NCBI GenBank assembly: GCA_951804985.1
Contig: OX638133.1
Coordinates: 34,063,963 to 34,127,962 of the forward strand
Length of the DNA: 64,000 bases
Reading direction: 5' to 3'
From: Dryomyza anilis
Taxonomy: Eukaryota > Arthropoda > Insecta > Diptera > Dryomyzidae
The position numbers were made by a program, and so were the translations under genes. The notes beneath the pieces are model-generated. The model was given only the letters and a program-made list of their open reading frames with translations. It was not told where the DNA came from and searched no databases. Below, piece after piece: positions 34,740 through 47,109 of the stretch; position 1 is the first letter of the stretch, and each line of letters starts with the position of its first letter.

Positions 34740-35160
34740 GCACAGTTTCGTATAAAAACCTGTTCGTTCGCATCTCGTGCTGCCCAACCAACCACAGTGA
34801 TCGTAAACGCAGAGAATCTTTGCATTACAAATGAAATGGAAACCCGTAGATGTAACTTAATTCCTCAAGTGGTTGGGGTTGATTGAATTTAAGTAGCTGC
34901 GGCTCTTCACGCGCTCTTTTGCTCTTTCGCTTGTTTTAAGCAAAGCCTGCTCCGCCGCTGGCATTTTATCGCATCGCATGGGGTAGTAGTTATACGTATA
35001 GTAAGTATAGTTTGATAGTAAAATACTATTTATCTAGATGTGTGTTAATCTAAGACGTGTGACTTTGCTCAGAGTATTAAGTCATCTCAGTTTGATAGCA
35101 GCGCACAGGGTTCCATCATGCAAAATATATCATTTGGTTGATAATGTGAAGAAGTGAAAA
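34740..35160 (+). promoter_or_regulatory. GC-richer island with promoter-like motifs
   Basis: CGTATAAAAACC (about 34749-34760) is TATA-like. Complex sequence follows (CTGTTCGTTCGCATCTCGTG). TCTCAGTTTGATAGCAGCG at about 35085 has an initiator-like TCAGTT. No attached coding exon is visible, so this is only a candidate. Confidence 0.2.
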
Positions 35161-35382
35161 AAAACAAGCAAATTTTAAAGAGTCACCCAGTAGATAATTA
35201 TTGTTGATTTAGTTACATAGAATTGAGGATAGATCTGTTTGTAGGTCTTTATCGTCACATTTATTGGGTATATGTTTGGGCATTTGGGAAATATTACTGA
35301 GTTGAATTGTTCAAATGATATTGAAATATTTCATTTAAATCAACCAAAAAAATAAGAAATTTAAACATTATCCTGTTTGAAA

Positions 35383-35490
35383 TTGATAAAATTTTGTATT
35401 AGTGTTCTTTCGTATTAAACTAAGAAATATGCAACATTGATAAAATTATGTATTAGTGTTCTTCCGTATTAAACTAAGAAATATACAACA
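35383..35490. repeat. 54-bp tandem duplication
   Basis: Two units beginning TTGATAAAATT at 35383 and 35437, with three or four differences. It lies in AT-rich DNA and has no evident function. Confidence 0.85.
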
Positions 35491-35920
35491 TTTTAAAACT
35501 CTACCTTCTATGGTTCACGAAATATGGTGCCTTAAACTTTGAAAAAACAGGTACAAAATCAGAAAGGTGGGATAACATAACTGCCATTTTTATTTATAAC
35601 TCACGAAAAAATACGAATACACATAATTTACGAAAATGTTGAAAAGAAAATATCATATATTTTAAATTTTAAAAATATGAGTTTTTGAGAAATGTCATTC
35701 CAAAAATTATATCATGTGATAATGACCTTTAACCATTGGATACAAAAATAAAATTATAGGAAATATTAAAGACCATCTTAATACCTTTCAAATGATACCT
35801 CAATTGACTTTGCACGTAAACTAGTTTTTAAGATAAATGAAATTAAGTTAACCCACCTTTGTGAATTTTTACTTATTTTTTCCTTTTTAAGCCTCCATAT
35901 TTCGGGAACTAGATAAGCTA

Positions 35921-36120
35921 TACCGCGCTACCTCTCGGCAGTAAATGGCAAACCTACGAGAGGAAAACATTGCCTATGAAAAGCTCTCACCCGCCGTTCG
36001 GATTCGGCAATAAACTGTAGGTCCCATCACTTTGAGTACAAATATAACACGCATAGCTCAAAATGGTGAGAGAGCTCGGCCGAAGTTCTATACAGAACTG
36101 TAGCGCCAAACTATTATTAT
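35921..36120 (+). mobile_element. tRNA-derived SINE, copy 4, 5' truncated
   Basis: An exact 10-bp target duplication AGATAAGCTA (35911-35920 and 36121-36130) flanks a copy that begins at TACCGCGCTACCTCTCG, so the tRNA-like head with the Pol III boxes is missing. The body and ATTATTAT tail are intact. Truncation at the 5' end with a good target duplication indicates incomplete reverse transcription. Confidence 0.92.
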
Positions 36121-36479
36121 AGATAAGCTAGAGATCCAAAATTTATAAATTGTCTCAGTTTAATAAGGTACAGCATTTGTACCAAATTTAAATTATTTCT
36201 GAGGAATTCAGATATACAGAATAAATATATATAATGAGCATAATTATTTCCAACTAATTTACTACTCAACATTCCAGATTTAATTTGTATATATTTGCAG
36301 GGTGCTCATTTTGACTATCACCATGCCCTTTATTTATTTTCTGTCATTATATCTTAAAAATCAATAATTAAAAAAATAATATAGTTTGGATAAACAGATA
36401 TATAAAGCTAATAGGTATACAAGTTAAAGCCTTGACCATGCCTCGATATTTTTATCTATATTATAAAATACCCTCCATC

Positions 36480-37430
36480 CCAAGTAACCACGGCTCGACA
36501 ATTGCCACAAACTTTTGTGGCAAATGTGTAGCTTTTAAGTTACATCTAACACCAGTGTTGCAAACTAGTAATTTTTAGTTGCAAAGCGGTAGCTAAGAAC
36601 ATGTATGGAACATACGCATTAATATGTCGCAATGCTGTGATATATAAGTCATACATTCTGATAATGGAAAATAAATTTAGTTCCAAAACGGTGGCTAAGC
36701 ACATGTGTGGGACAGTGCAATAATATGTCACAATGCTGTGAAATATTATATATCACTTACATTCCGATAATAGAACATATACGATAATGGGCGGTGCTAA
36801 CTTTGTTGTTATGACGTGGCAAAAAGATGGCAAATTAAAAAATTTATTCTGTTCCATATGTGTTACATTTATATAATGAAGAACCTAATAGGAACATGTT
36901 TATTAATAATATAGTTAATTAACTTTAAAATGGTATAAATCTATGCACAAAATATTTATTATATCCACGACATATGTCCATGGAACATTGGGTTGTAAAA
37001 AAGACAAGTCGGAATAGTATTTAAAAATTTTCACGAACTGTATTTTTTTCATTATTTTATAAGCTTTAAGCCGTTTGTTAAATTAGAGTTGTAGTTTGCC
37101 GAAAAATCTGTTCGTAAAGACTTATATTATTATGCCATAGCATATTTTTGACATAATGTGCACACATTCATGTTAATGGCACTGCGTAGGATCTTTATTA
37201 TTTTTTTATTTTAATCCACACAAGTTCCACATTTAAAATTACAGTTCAAGTTCCAAATAGGTGCACCGACACTTTTTTGGATCGAAATTTGTGGCAACTA
37301 AGCCTCGCCCCGGGGCTTTTTGACTGGCAATTGGGTGGCAACTATGTATATTTCGCATGATTTGGAACAAACACTTTACTGGCAATTGTGTGGCTACCAC
37401 TTTAGTTGCCACAAAGTAGTTACTTGCGAT
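36480..37430. mobile_element. MITE with CCCAAGTAACCAC ends, copy 2
   Basis: The left end CATCCCAAGTAACCACGGCT and the right end GTAGTTACTTGCGATG are inverted copies. The interior matches copy 1 (7182-8018) over most of its length, with an extra segment at about 36620-36830. No frame is supported. Confidence 0.75.
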
Positions 37431-37560
37431 GTAGGTCCAATATCTACCAACCATGTAGATTCCATTTTCGACATTGCTACGAAAAACTTCCGATGTCGTG
37501 TGAATTCTCCTGCATCTCGCATTGATCTCGTATCAATTTCAAAATGTATGACATACTTTT

Positions 37561-37632
37561 ACAGTTGAGAGAACCAAAAATCTTGGTTGGCCAAAGAGTT
37601 GGTTGGCTCAACAATTTTGTATTCTGCGTCTA
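37561..37632 (-). mobile_element. TACACACAGAA-type MITE, fragment
   Basis: Reverse orientation. GGTTCTCTCAACTG and GCCAACCAACTCTTTGGCC match the left part of copy 4. The outer end is degraded (TTTGTATTCTGCGTC). Confidence 0.6.
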
Positions 37633-37639
37633 AAACATT

Positions 37640-39118
37640 TAACGTTTTGTAGAGTAGTGTATTTTATGTATATATTAAATATTTTAAAGAATCTCTAATC
37701 TCCAGTTAAGCAATCAACTTTTTCGAAATTTTCTATTTCATAAAAACATTTTTATTTAATTTATATATCTAATATAAGTATGACAATTAATATAATAGTA
37801 TTTTAGGGATTGTACATTTTCAAATGACCCATCATTTTATTTGCAGTACTCGAGATAATTTTCTACACAATATACGATCACAAAATAAGACAGACGAATT
37901 AACGTTGAAGGCTCATCTTACAAATCGAGACGAACAAAACAAAAAATATGCGAGGTACTATATAAAAAGATCTATATACACATAATAGCAATAAGAATAA
38001 GAAGAAAAATGTAGGTATAATTTTTGTAGATTGAATTGAAACGAATCGTTACAGTTAAGTTAGTCGTAAAACGCGGTTTAGTTGAGACGGAAATCAGAGC
38101 GAGCATAAAATCTAGTATTATACAACGGAAGAGACACTAAACGCTCTGTGCATTTTTGAAAAAATAAGAAAAATATTATTTATATTCACGGTCAAATTTA
38201 TAGTAGATTAATCGTTGTTAATTAATAGATTTATTTTGTGAAAAACATGTGATACAACAGATTACCAAAAGTAAATTATTTAGTTTAATTGGATTTATGA
38301 CAGTTAATAAATAACTGAAATAATCTCATATAAACGAAATACTCGCATATAATATAAAAATAGATGTGCCAAATTTTAAAAATTAAAAAGATATGTGGAA
38401 TTTATAAAAATTTCTGATATATACATAGAAGTTTTAAAATAAAATTCTTATTAATTAAATTCAAAAAAATAAAACTAGAGAAAATATTTTCCTATGGACT
38501 TTTCATATACAATTTTTCATAAATTCGCGAATGCTGCTATTGACTGCATAGTCAGATTTAAAAATCCAAATTAGTTAAAAATATTCAAAACTAGTTTAAA
38601 AATTATAACACTTTCGAGTTTAATTCCAAATATCCTGAAAAGATATTGGCATATTATCATTCCATTTCAATTACAATTTTTTTAAAAGACTACGTACTTA
38701 AACGAAAAAATATTATACAGCCCAAAAAGAAATATCAACTCGAATTAAGTAGAAAAGATGTCTAGGATATCCATACGACATACTTAGGAAAACCGTTTTA
38801 AGTCATGTAAATTATAATAGTTGAAACTAAAAACATTTAAAATACGAAAGAACTTCTAAGAACCAAATAGAAATATATATTTTTAGTAAAAATGTTCAAC
38901 ATTTTAAAAATTTCAACAATTGGTTTACAAAATTTGAGAATTTCGAATAGATATAAAGCTAATTATAAACAGGTTTTTGTTTCAATTTATTTTTCATTAT
39001 TTTTGATATGGGTCAAAAATAATACATGAAATACTACAAAAAAATAATAATAACACCAAAACTAAAAATAGATTTATTCTAAAAGAAACACCAACAAAAA
39101 GAAAAAACGAGAAACACC
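37640..39118. other. AT-rich sequence, no gene seen
   Basis: A TATATAAAAAG motif at about 37958 and a GC-richer stretch near 38040-38150 are the only notable points. No frame or RNA is supported. Confidence 0.45.
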
Positions 39119-40458
39119 TACACACAGAAAACTGATTTGTTGCGGCAACCAACTAAATTGCGGAAACTTGCTGATTAGGAGGTTGTACCAACCTCCTAGT
39201 CAGCAAGCATGAGGTTGTTTAAACCTCCAAGTCAGCAATTGAAATTTTATTTTAAGAATATTTATACCCTACACCTATGAGGTACAGGGTATATTAACTT
39301 TGTGCATATATTGTAACGCCCCTTAGGAGGCGTCATCGCATTCTGAGAAATACTGATCAGAATGCGATGAAATTTCGTCTCAATATATTTTAGCCAAAAG
39401 TAGGAACTGAGTTTGAAAATGAGCCAAATCTGTCAACGGAGACGCCCTCCCATACAAGTCACTTTTATACAACTCTTTCGGAACTAATAACTCGAAAAGT
39501 ATTCAAGGTATAGTTATAAAATTTAAAACGTATTGTTAGAATTCACCTATAAATATGTGGTCCAAAAATGGGTGTGATCCGCCCACTTTTTTCATTATTT
39601 CCCGGGTTTTCATAGTGGAAATTTGATCCGTAAATTATTTAAATCAAATCTATGAAATATTAGCCTTTCTAAATTTTAAATATAGGCGTGGTCCGCCCAA
39701 TTATATTTTTCAATATTTTTTTTTATTAGTTTTTTATACTTTATATAAATTTTGTAATTTATGGTGATATAAAACGTAAATTTCTGATATATGAATAATA
39801 TTCTGAGGGTGGGGATGTTCAGCATAATTAAAATCTTTAAAATTAAGGTATGCAATTAAATATCCCACATTAATATCCCCACCAAAGGTGTAGGGTATTC
39901 CATAGTCCGGCCCGACCGACTATAAAAATCCGCACCATGTGACCGAACTTACCCATGTGACCTAACTTTCCCAACTCGTTTTATTTTAATTATATTTCAC
40001 TAGCTAAACAGCAATTTGTATTGAATTCATTCATTATTTTATTAATATTCATTTATTTATTTCGCATTTTTACTTAATTAATGAATTTCCTATTGTTTGC
40101 CACTTGTGAAAATGTTTGACGTTTATTTAGTTCTGCATGCATCCATAATTTTTGGCAAGAAACTGGCAACCGAACTGCTGATAAGCATGAGGTTGCCGTT
40201 TGTCATTTATTTTGTTGATACAACAACGTACTCAGTTGCCGTAACAAATTCACAAACGTCAAATTTTGGCAGAATAAAAAATGCAATCATGAGGTTACGA
40301 AAACCGAACGTGCAGTTGCGCGGACTAACATTTCGGTTTGAGTAAGAAATGGTACGTTCATTTTAATGACATGAGGTTACAACAAATGTATTTCGGTTGC
40401 AACACTGAAATGTTGGTTCAATTAACCTCATGCCAAAAGAGGATTTTTCTGTGTGTAA
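39119..40458 (+). mobile_element. Long TACACACAGAA-type element, interrupted
   Basis: The left end TACACACAGAAAACTGATTT and the right end AAGAGGATTTTTCTGTGTGT fit the MITE family at 16419 and 24925, with TA at both edges. A hairpin of 19-bp arms (CTTGCTGATTAGGAGGTTG and its inverse) lies at 39170-39211. A dispersed repeat (39262-39985) is inserted. The 82-codon frame at 40097-40345 is not recognisable as a transposase. Confidence 0.55.
39262..39985 (-). mobile_element. Dispersed repeat with TACCCTACAC ends, reversed
   Basis: On the minus strand it reads AGTTGGGAAAGTTAGGTCAC, TTTTATAGTCGGTCGGGCCG, ATACCCTACACC and, at the far end, TAGGTGTAGGGTATA. The layout matches 9178-9935, but the interior differs and lacks the CAGA tract. 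No protein frame. Confidence 0.65.
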
Positions 40459-41836
40459 TAAAACAAATTAAAGATTTCTAAAATTTTAGATTTTAATGTT
40501 GGTACTAACAATACAGTTAAAAAATACATAATAAAATAATTAATTTTACTGTTAAAATTGGTCAATAGGATACATATTATTTGTTCAAGAATATTCAAAT
40601 TTTTAAAACAATGTATTGTTTTACTATTAATTTAACAACTCATTTAACCCCAATCACCCTAGTGTGACTCAATTATTTTTTTTTTCGTAGCAATGTAGCT
40701 AAGTGTGTAAACAAATTTCTAAGTTAATCCTTTGTCTCATTTTTAAATGGAAAGGTACATTAACACAATCAAAGTATTGCTAAAATTGCGCCGACTAAAT
40801 TATTAATTGTATTAGCGTACACATTCTTTATATTAGCAATCGCATTTGCTGGCAACAGCTATGTGTATTCGCATACCGCATAGATGTTATAGCAGTGAGT
40901 AGTAGCAGTAGCAGTGCGTGGTCGCTATAACAATGCGAGGTGTGTGTTCTTGTACTCGCTTACAGCCCTGCTGAATTTAAGAGAATAGGTGAAATTGGTG
41001 GAATTCGCTTAGAATTAGAATTTATAGTTGGCGCGCATATCAGTTCACATTTGGTTGATGTCAAAAGAAACGCTTATAGAGTTTGATCATACTCTATTGG
41101 TCTCGTTGAAAATGATGATGGCAATAGTTGCATATATAATTATGCTTTATCATCAGAAAAGTATATTTGTTATATACTTTCACAAGAATTTCTATTATTC
41201 TTTTTTAATAAACTAAAAAAGAATTATAAGAATACTGTGAAAATAAAAAAATGCTACTTAAGGAAATCATTTATTGGAATATTTTTGGACGCAAATAACA
41301 TTTTTATCGAATGTGTTTGCTCAATACAAAAATGTCATTGCTAGACCAATGAATGGTGTACAATTAATTTTGATTGCTGTATTTACGTCGGTTATTTTTT
41401 TCTGTGTATCCTTACACCCAATTTATAAATAAATGACATATTTCTTGTGTCAGAATTAGTAATTCAATGAAGTTTTATATAAAATTTATAAAAAAAAATT
41501 CAGGAGTATTTAATACTATAAGTATTTATTGACCTATAATTTCCTGGTAACATCGAATTACATTTTCCTAATAATTTATTAATTAGCATATAGTTATTGT
41601 TACGTTTTATTATTTATATTAATATTGGACATTTTAAATCAATAGTACTGAATTTTTTGAATACATCAACCTTATTAGAAAACTTTTAAATTAATCTGAG
41701 AATCCGAAATCAATAGTCGAACCATTCAGATTTTAATTAAGTTCTTGCCAAAATTGCCTATACCGAAATATAATGTACATTTTCGAAATATACGGATCCC
41801 GATCATTTATAAAAACTACACGTAGTATGTACAAAT
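40459..41836. other. No gene seen
   Basis: Mostly AT-rich. 40850-40985 is more complex (GTAGTAGCAGTAGCAGTGCG, CTGGCAACAGCTATG) but has no attached frame. Confidence 0.45.
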
Positions 41837-41956
41837 ATATGTTGCGAATAGCGACCCGTTAAAAATTGATAATTTAGTTTAGTCATCAAATTTTTAGAAA
41901 AATTTCAAACTTTAATTATTCATATTTTGTTTAAATTTGCGTTAAGCAAAAAATTA

Positions 41957-42834
41957 TAAAATGAAGAAATGTCAATGTCAATGTCACGTTCTCTGTAACT
42001 AAGCTCGTCCTTGAGACTTTTATCATAAAAATATACTTAGTATATACAGGGTATTACAGGGTATTTCGGGGAAGCATTCTATGACCTAAAAAAAATAAGA
42101 AAATATTAAATAAAAAAATGTCTAATTTTGCACCCAGTTTAAGATACTGGTTGTTTAAGAAATGCATATTACCGACACAAACTAGTCAAGAAAATTGGAT
42201 ATAAAGTACAATCTGTTGATAAATGAGATCAATCTTTTACTTATATTTTGGACAATTATCTTTCTAATAGTATATCACATCTTCCAATCAAATAATATAT
42301 TTCCATTTCTAAATGTACGTAATGAAGAAATTTACAAATATAAAAACACAAGTTTTGATTTTGTCATTGATTTTCTCAAAATAAGCAAAAAATTATAAAA
42401 TGAAGAAATGTCAATGTCAATGTCACGTTCTCTGTAACTAAGCTCGTCCTTGAGACTTTTATCATACAAATATACTTAGTATATACAGGGTATTACAGGG
42501 TATTTCGGGGAAGCATTCTATGACCTAAAAAAAATAAGAAAATATTAAATAAAAAAATGTCTAATTTTGCACCCAGTTTAAGATACTGGTTGTTTAAGAA
42601 ATGCATATTACCGACACAAACTAGTCAAGAAAATTGGATATAAAGTACAATCTGTTGATAAATGAGATCAATCTTTTACTTATATTTTGGACAATTATCT
42701 TTCTAATAGTATATCACATCTTCCAATCAAATAATATATTTCCATTTCTAAATGTACGTAATGAAGAAATTTACAAATATAAAAACACAAGTTTTGATTT
42801 TGTCATTGATTTTCTCAAAATTTCGTTCCGGATC
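41957..42834. repeat. Near-identical tandem duplication of 439 bp
   Basis: AAAATGAAGAAATGTCAATG occurs at 41960 and again 439 bp later at about 42399. The units are almost base-for-base identical (one clear difference, ATCATAAAAATAT versus ATCATACAAATAT). The two 67-codon frames at 42195 and 42634 are identical for this reason and have no recognisable domain. Confidence 0.95.
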
Positions 42835-43685
42835 TAATGCATTAAACAGTGACGAGTATTGTGATTTGGTATTTGAAATTTAAAAAAAATCGAAATAATC
42901 GATTAATTTAAAACATTTATTAAAATTATAATCATTATAATATAGGTCTTCACAGAATATATTTTCAGATCATATTTTCAAACATATTCATTTTTTCTTC
43001 TTATTTCTACCATCAAATCACAAGACTGCAGCATTGCTTACCAGGTTAAAATCACAGTGGTTAGTAAGAAAATACTGGGAATTAACTGGTCTATCATTAA
43101 AAATTATAAAAAATGGGCTGATTTGTAACGAAATTTTGAGAAAATCAATGACAAAGTAAACATTTTTATTTTAATTTTTGGAAATTTTAACTTTACGTAC
43201 ATTTCGAAAAGGACGAAATCATGTGATATAGCATTCGAAAGGTAAATTGATTGTCTAAAGCACAAGTGTAAAAATGGTATTCATTTATCAACATATCTAT
43301 ATATATAAAACTCTTGGTCCGTCTGTCAGTCTGTCGGTCTGTCTGTCTGTCAGTTTGTTCCAGCAACACGTCTAAACCGCTGAACCGATTTAACTGAAAT
43401 TTTGCACCAGGATACTATGGAGTCCGGAGGGTGTCATAGGATATATATGTGCGAGATTGGACAAAGGGGCGTGGCACCTCCCATACAACCTTAACTTTCA
43501 AAACGACATATCTCGGCACATACACAAGCTAAGAAGATGAAACAAAAAAACTCAAATACAAAAAAAAAATAGAAAGCAAAAATCAAACACAAAAGCAAAA
43601 GTAAAAGCACAAAACTTAAGCAATAACTCAAAAACAACAGATAATTAAAAAAAGGATAGAAAACAAAATCAAACACATTAAAATT

Positions 43686-43999
43686 ATAATAATAATATAA
43701 TAGTTTGGCGCTACAGTCCTGTATAGAACTTCGGCCGAGCTCTCTCACCATTTTGAGGTGTGCGTGTTATTTTTGTACTTAAAGTGGTGGGACCTACAGT
43801 TTATTGCCGAATCCGAACGGCGGGTGAAAGCTTTTTCATAGGCAATGTTTTACTCTCGTAGGTTTGCCATTTACTGACGAGAGGTAGCGCGGTATAGAAA
43901 AATGTTTCTATGAAAAGATGTTGTTAGCCCCAGGCCAGGCTTGAACCGGGGACCTTTCGGCTCGCAGTCCAACGCACTAACCACTGAGCTACCGCGGCT
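43686..43999 (-). mobile_element. tRNA-derived SINE, copy 5
   Basis: Minus strand. It begins TAGCCGCGGTAGCTCAGTGG (A box), has a B box in GGTTCAAGCCTGG, the family body, and an ATT-rich tail at 43686-43700. An exact 11-bp target duplication ACATTAAAATT flanks it (43675-43685 and 44000-44010). It is one of the two best-preserved copies, with copy 6. Confidence 0.93.
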
Positions 44000-44000
44000 A

Positions 44001-44440
44001 CATTAAAATTCACCACACTAAAATTCACCACACTAAAACTCATCACACTAAAATTCACCACACTAAAACTCACCATACTAAAATTCACCACACTCAAATT
44101 CAAAACACTAAAATTCACCACACTCAAATTCACCACACTAAAACTCAACACAATAAAATTCACCACACTCAAATTCACCACACTAAAACTCACCACACTA
44201 AAACTCACCCCACTAAAACTTACCACACTGAAACTCACCACACTAAAACTCACCACATTGAAACTCACCACATTGAAACTCATCACACCAAAATTCATCT
44301 CACTAAAATTTACCACACTAAAATTCACCACACAAATTCACTACATTAAAACTCACCACACTTTAATTCACCACACTAAAACTCACCACAATAAAACTCA
44401 CCACACTCAAATTCACCACACTCAAATTCACCCACTTAAA
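44001..44440. repeat. 15-bp minisatellite inside Helitron copy 3
   Basis: About 28 variants of CACACTAAAATTCAC/CACACTAAAACTCAC. As in copy 1, the repeat keeps long frames open on both strands, which are not genes. Confidence 0.93.
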
Positions 44441-44669
44441 CAATTTTATTAATATCACAAAATCTTTGCACGAGTCGTGTACGGGTCCAGCTTGTCTAGA
44501 TGTTGTCAGTAATATGCATTTCTTTAACACACAGTATCATAAATTGTGTGCAAAATATTTTTATTATATATTTTCTTATTTTTTTGACTCATTGAATGTC
44601 TTCCCGAAGTATTAATATCGATTAATAAAACACCCTGTATATTTAAAAAAATTAGTGTTCGCAACATAG

Positions 44670-46410
44670 TATAACATTATCGTTGAACAAAAAATATTTT
44701 TGTACAAATCTACATCTTCATTATAATAAATTTAGTGGAGACTTTCTTGCACCGACAATCTCAGAAGTATCTGTCATCTGGTAGATATGCGAAGATGAAG
44801 AGATGCGAAGAATGTCAGATAAAAACTGTCAACTTCTAGCTGTGTTAAACAGCAGGTCGTCGAGCACTGTGTATGGTGTACATGATAGACGGTGTGAAAA
44901 ATTAAGACTTTGTCAAATTATTATCGCAAACATTTAAAAATAAAGAGAATATTAAAATAACTACAGTTGACATAATTCCCAAAGTATGGCGAGATTAATA
45001 TTTTAAAATAAATATTTAGCATATCACAATATAACTGTACCCTGGTTTTATGTATTTTGTTTACTATTTTCTATCAAAGCGTGAATAGAGAAATTTTACA
45101 GATATGACGTCCCTGCTCTCAGTTCGTATCCTCAATTTGTGAAACTCATGCTAATCGTTCATAGTTTTGGTTTATTATTGTTTTATTTGCACTACGGATA
45201 AGACGCAAAAATACGCGAATGACTTTCATAGTGTTACATTTGACTCTACTACTATTTGATCAACGATCAACGCAAACACGTACAATTCTGTGAAATTAAT
45301 TTATTTAAATAAATACAAGCAGTGTGTAGTATTTATTTTATCTTTATAATCGCAGTACAGGCCTATTGCATGATTTGAAATTTTTTATGAAAGAAATTAT
45401 TTTGGCGAATTTCAATTGTGATGATTAGTAATATTCTCAGTTATAAATGGGATTCTCTAATAAAATATACATGGTATTTAAAAGAAATTCTTAAAAGATC
45501 ATGATATATAATGACTTAAATTCCAGTAACACAGTCTCAAAATTTAATTTCTGTAGCTCGTTTCTGTATTTGTTTTCGATCGCAGTTTTCGCCAACTATT
45601 GTCGATTTGACGTCATATTTATTTTTAATGTTTACGATTTGAATCTATTCATTTTGACATGTTCCAAATTCAGAAATTTACTCACATCAGTGTTTCTACA
45701 ATTAAATTGAATAGTTTTGACCCGATTGTATTTCTCACTAGCTTTTGTCTTGGTGAAAAGCCTCTCGACTTTAAAAATGATGCCTATTTGTTTGGAATTA
45801 TTTCTTGAATTTTTATAAATTAATTTATACAAAATAGCTAAAGCATCCAAATATGCTAGAAAATAATACAGTGTTGTTTGGAAGACAGTTGCAAGTGAGT
45901 TGAATTCTATGGAAGGTACAACTTAATCACGTTCTATGGCGAGACTTCTGAAATAGGTCTTTTGCAGTATCTTTGGTGAACCGAAATAACTACATAAATC
46001 GCGCTTCGTGAATATGAAATGGGTCTGCCGAGACCCTTAACCGACGCCTCTTAAAACGCATTATATTGAATACGAATTCAATTGCGTATTGTTTTATACA
46101 TAGTTTTTATAAAATTTGTTTTAAATATTTTATAAATAAGTAAATGAAAATAATTTCAATTTCACAAGTTTCTTTTCGATTTTAACGTCAGTTTTAAATC
46201 AGACCGGTTTTAAACGAATACTTCGTACAGAAGCAGCAATTACCGCACAATGGACAATAATGGAACGAAACAGCGTGACGTCACAGAAATCGACAATTTG
46301 TCGAATGAGTTACAGAAACGATCACTGATGTTTTTACACTTTTATTAAATGGGCACAGCAGGGACTGATTTTTTTTTGTAAAGGAGTCATATTGAAAAAA
46401 AAACCAAAAA
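44670..46410. other. No gene seen
   Basis: The region contains AT-rich spacer plus a few more complex stretches (44745-44890, 46180-46330). Frames at 45501-45710 (+) and 45632-45850 (-) overlap and are unrecognised. Confidence 0.45.
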
Positions 46411-46413
46411 TTT

Positions 46414-46510
46414 CGCACATATGGGAAGGGGCTTCAAAATCTTCTTTGAAGTTTCTGGATCGTATCCAACAACGTGCAATATATATGATAGAAAATGAAA
46501 ATATTTAATC
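46414..46510 (+). pseudogene. Non-LTR reverse transcriptase C-terminal relic
   Basis: The frame reads SHIWEGASKSSLKFLDRIQQ followed by RAIYMIENENI and a stop. This matches the segment near the C-terminus of jockey-like element polyproteins that reads roughly LxFLDRIQxRAxxLI. Only about 31 residues survive. No neighbouring RT motif is visible. Confidence 0.5.
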
Positions 46511-46722
46511 ATTTGCTTCGGATTTGGATGAAAGTTTGTGAACTTGTAATATAAGTGGAGGAGGATGGGCTAGTATGACTGGTTGTCGAGATCTTGGAGT
46601 CCAAATATGGCAAATTTGACCGCGTAGACTTGTTTTGAATTATTTATAACTTCTATCAGAATGGCTCAATTGTAAACATCTATAACTGCTTTGGAATGTA
46701 TTTTTAATGATATTTAAACAAA

Positions 46723-46955
46723 ACCAGTTGGGAAGGTTAGATCACATGGGAAATTTTAAAGTAGTTGTTCTTATGATAAGTAGGATTATCAAAATTGTAG
46801 TCGGTTTCAACCCACTCAAATTCCGTAAAAGGGTATATGGGAAGTTGCTAATATTAAACCATGGATGGCTAATAAAGAATTTAAATCAGACGAAATCGGG
46901 ACGATTACAAGTCAGGATGGCCGAACTGTAGAAACACTGTAAAAAGTACTGTAGA
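46723..46955 (+). mobile_element. Fragment of the TACCCTACAC-type repeat
   Basis: ACCAGTTGGGAAGGTTAGAT and CACATGGGAAATTTTAAAGT match 9178-9220 almost exactly. The similarity then fades after GTAGTCGG. The right border is not determined. Confidence 0.6.
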
Positions 46956-47109
46956 ATTAAAAAAAAAAAAATCATGCTGTCGGTACAGAATAGTAGTCAG
47001 TCATTAAGAAGATCATTGTAGCGTGTAGTCGCATATAATAAATTTTATAAAAAGACAATTTGGGTTTTATTTCAAATCAATTAAAATTTTATTAAAAGCA
47101 AAAAATAAT

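Larger units (their letters stand above)
43296..44494 (+). mobile_element. Helitron-like element, copy 3
   Basis: The 5' end TCTATATATATAAAACTCTT is preceded by A. The 3' end is CGGGTCCAGCTTG followed by T, with the CACGA-G-TCGTG hairpin upstream. CTTG in place of CTAG is a point change. The interior has a GTCT tract (43319-43351), CTGAACCGATTTAACTG, ACAAAGGGGCGTGG, the A-rich zone and the 15-bp minisatellite. It carries a SINE (43686-43999) and is itself inside the fold-back element. Confidence 0.82.
41838..44668. mobile_element. Fold-back element containing a duplication and a Helitron
   Basis: The ends TATGTTGCGAATAG (41838) and GTTCGCAACATA (to about 44668) are inverted. The left arm (about 41838-42830) carries ATATACAGGGTATTACAGGG, AAGAAATGCATATTACCGAC and TTTGTCATTGATTTTCTC. 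The right arm repeats these inverted but diverged in two pieces, 43125-43295 and 44495-44668, because a Helitron (43296-44494) landed in it. The loop, 42830-43125, is AT-rich with no frame. The left arm contains two copies of a 439-bp unit. Confidence 0.7.

Noticed and set aside
40097..40345. 82-codon frame as a MITE transposase
   Set aside because: There is no catalytic motif or helix-turn-helix, and relatives of the element show no such frame.
42195..42837. Pair of identical 67-codon frames as a duplicated gene
   Set aside because: Identity follows from the 439-bp DNA duplication of a fold-back arm. The frames have no recognisable features, and the diverged inverted arm does not keep them open.
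43924..44331. 135-codon minus-strand frame of the same repeat type
   Set aside because: Same minisatellite in Helitron copy 3, joined to SINE sequence.
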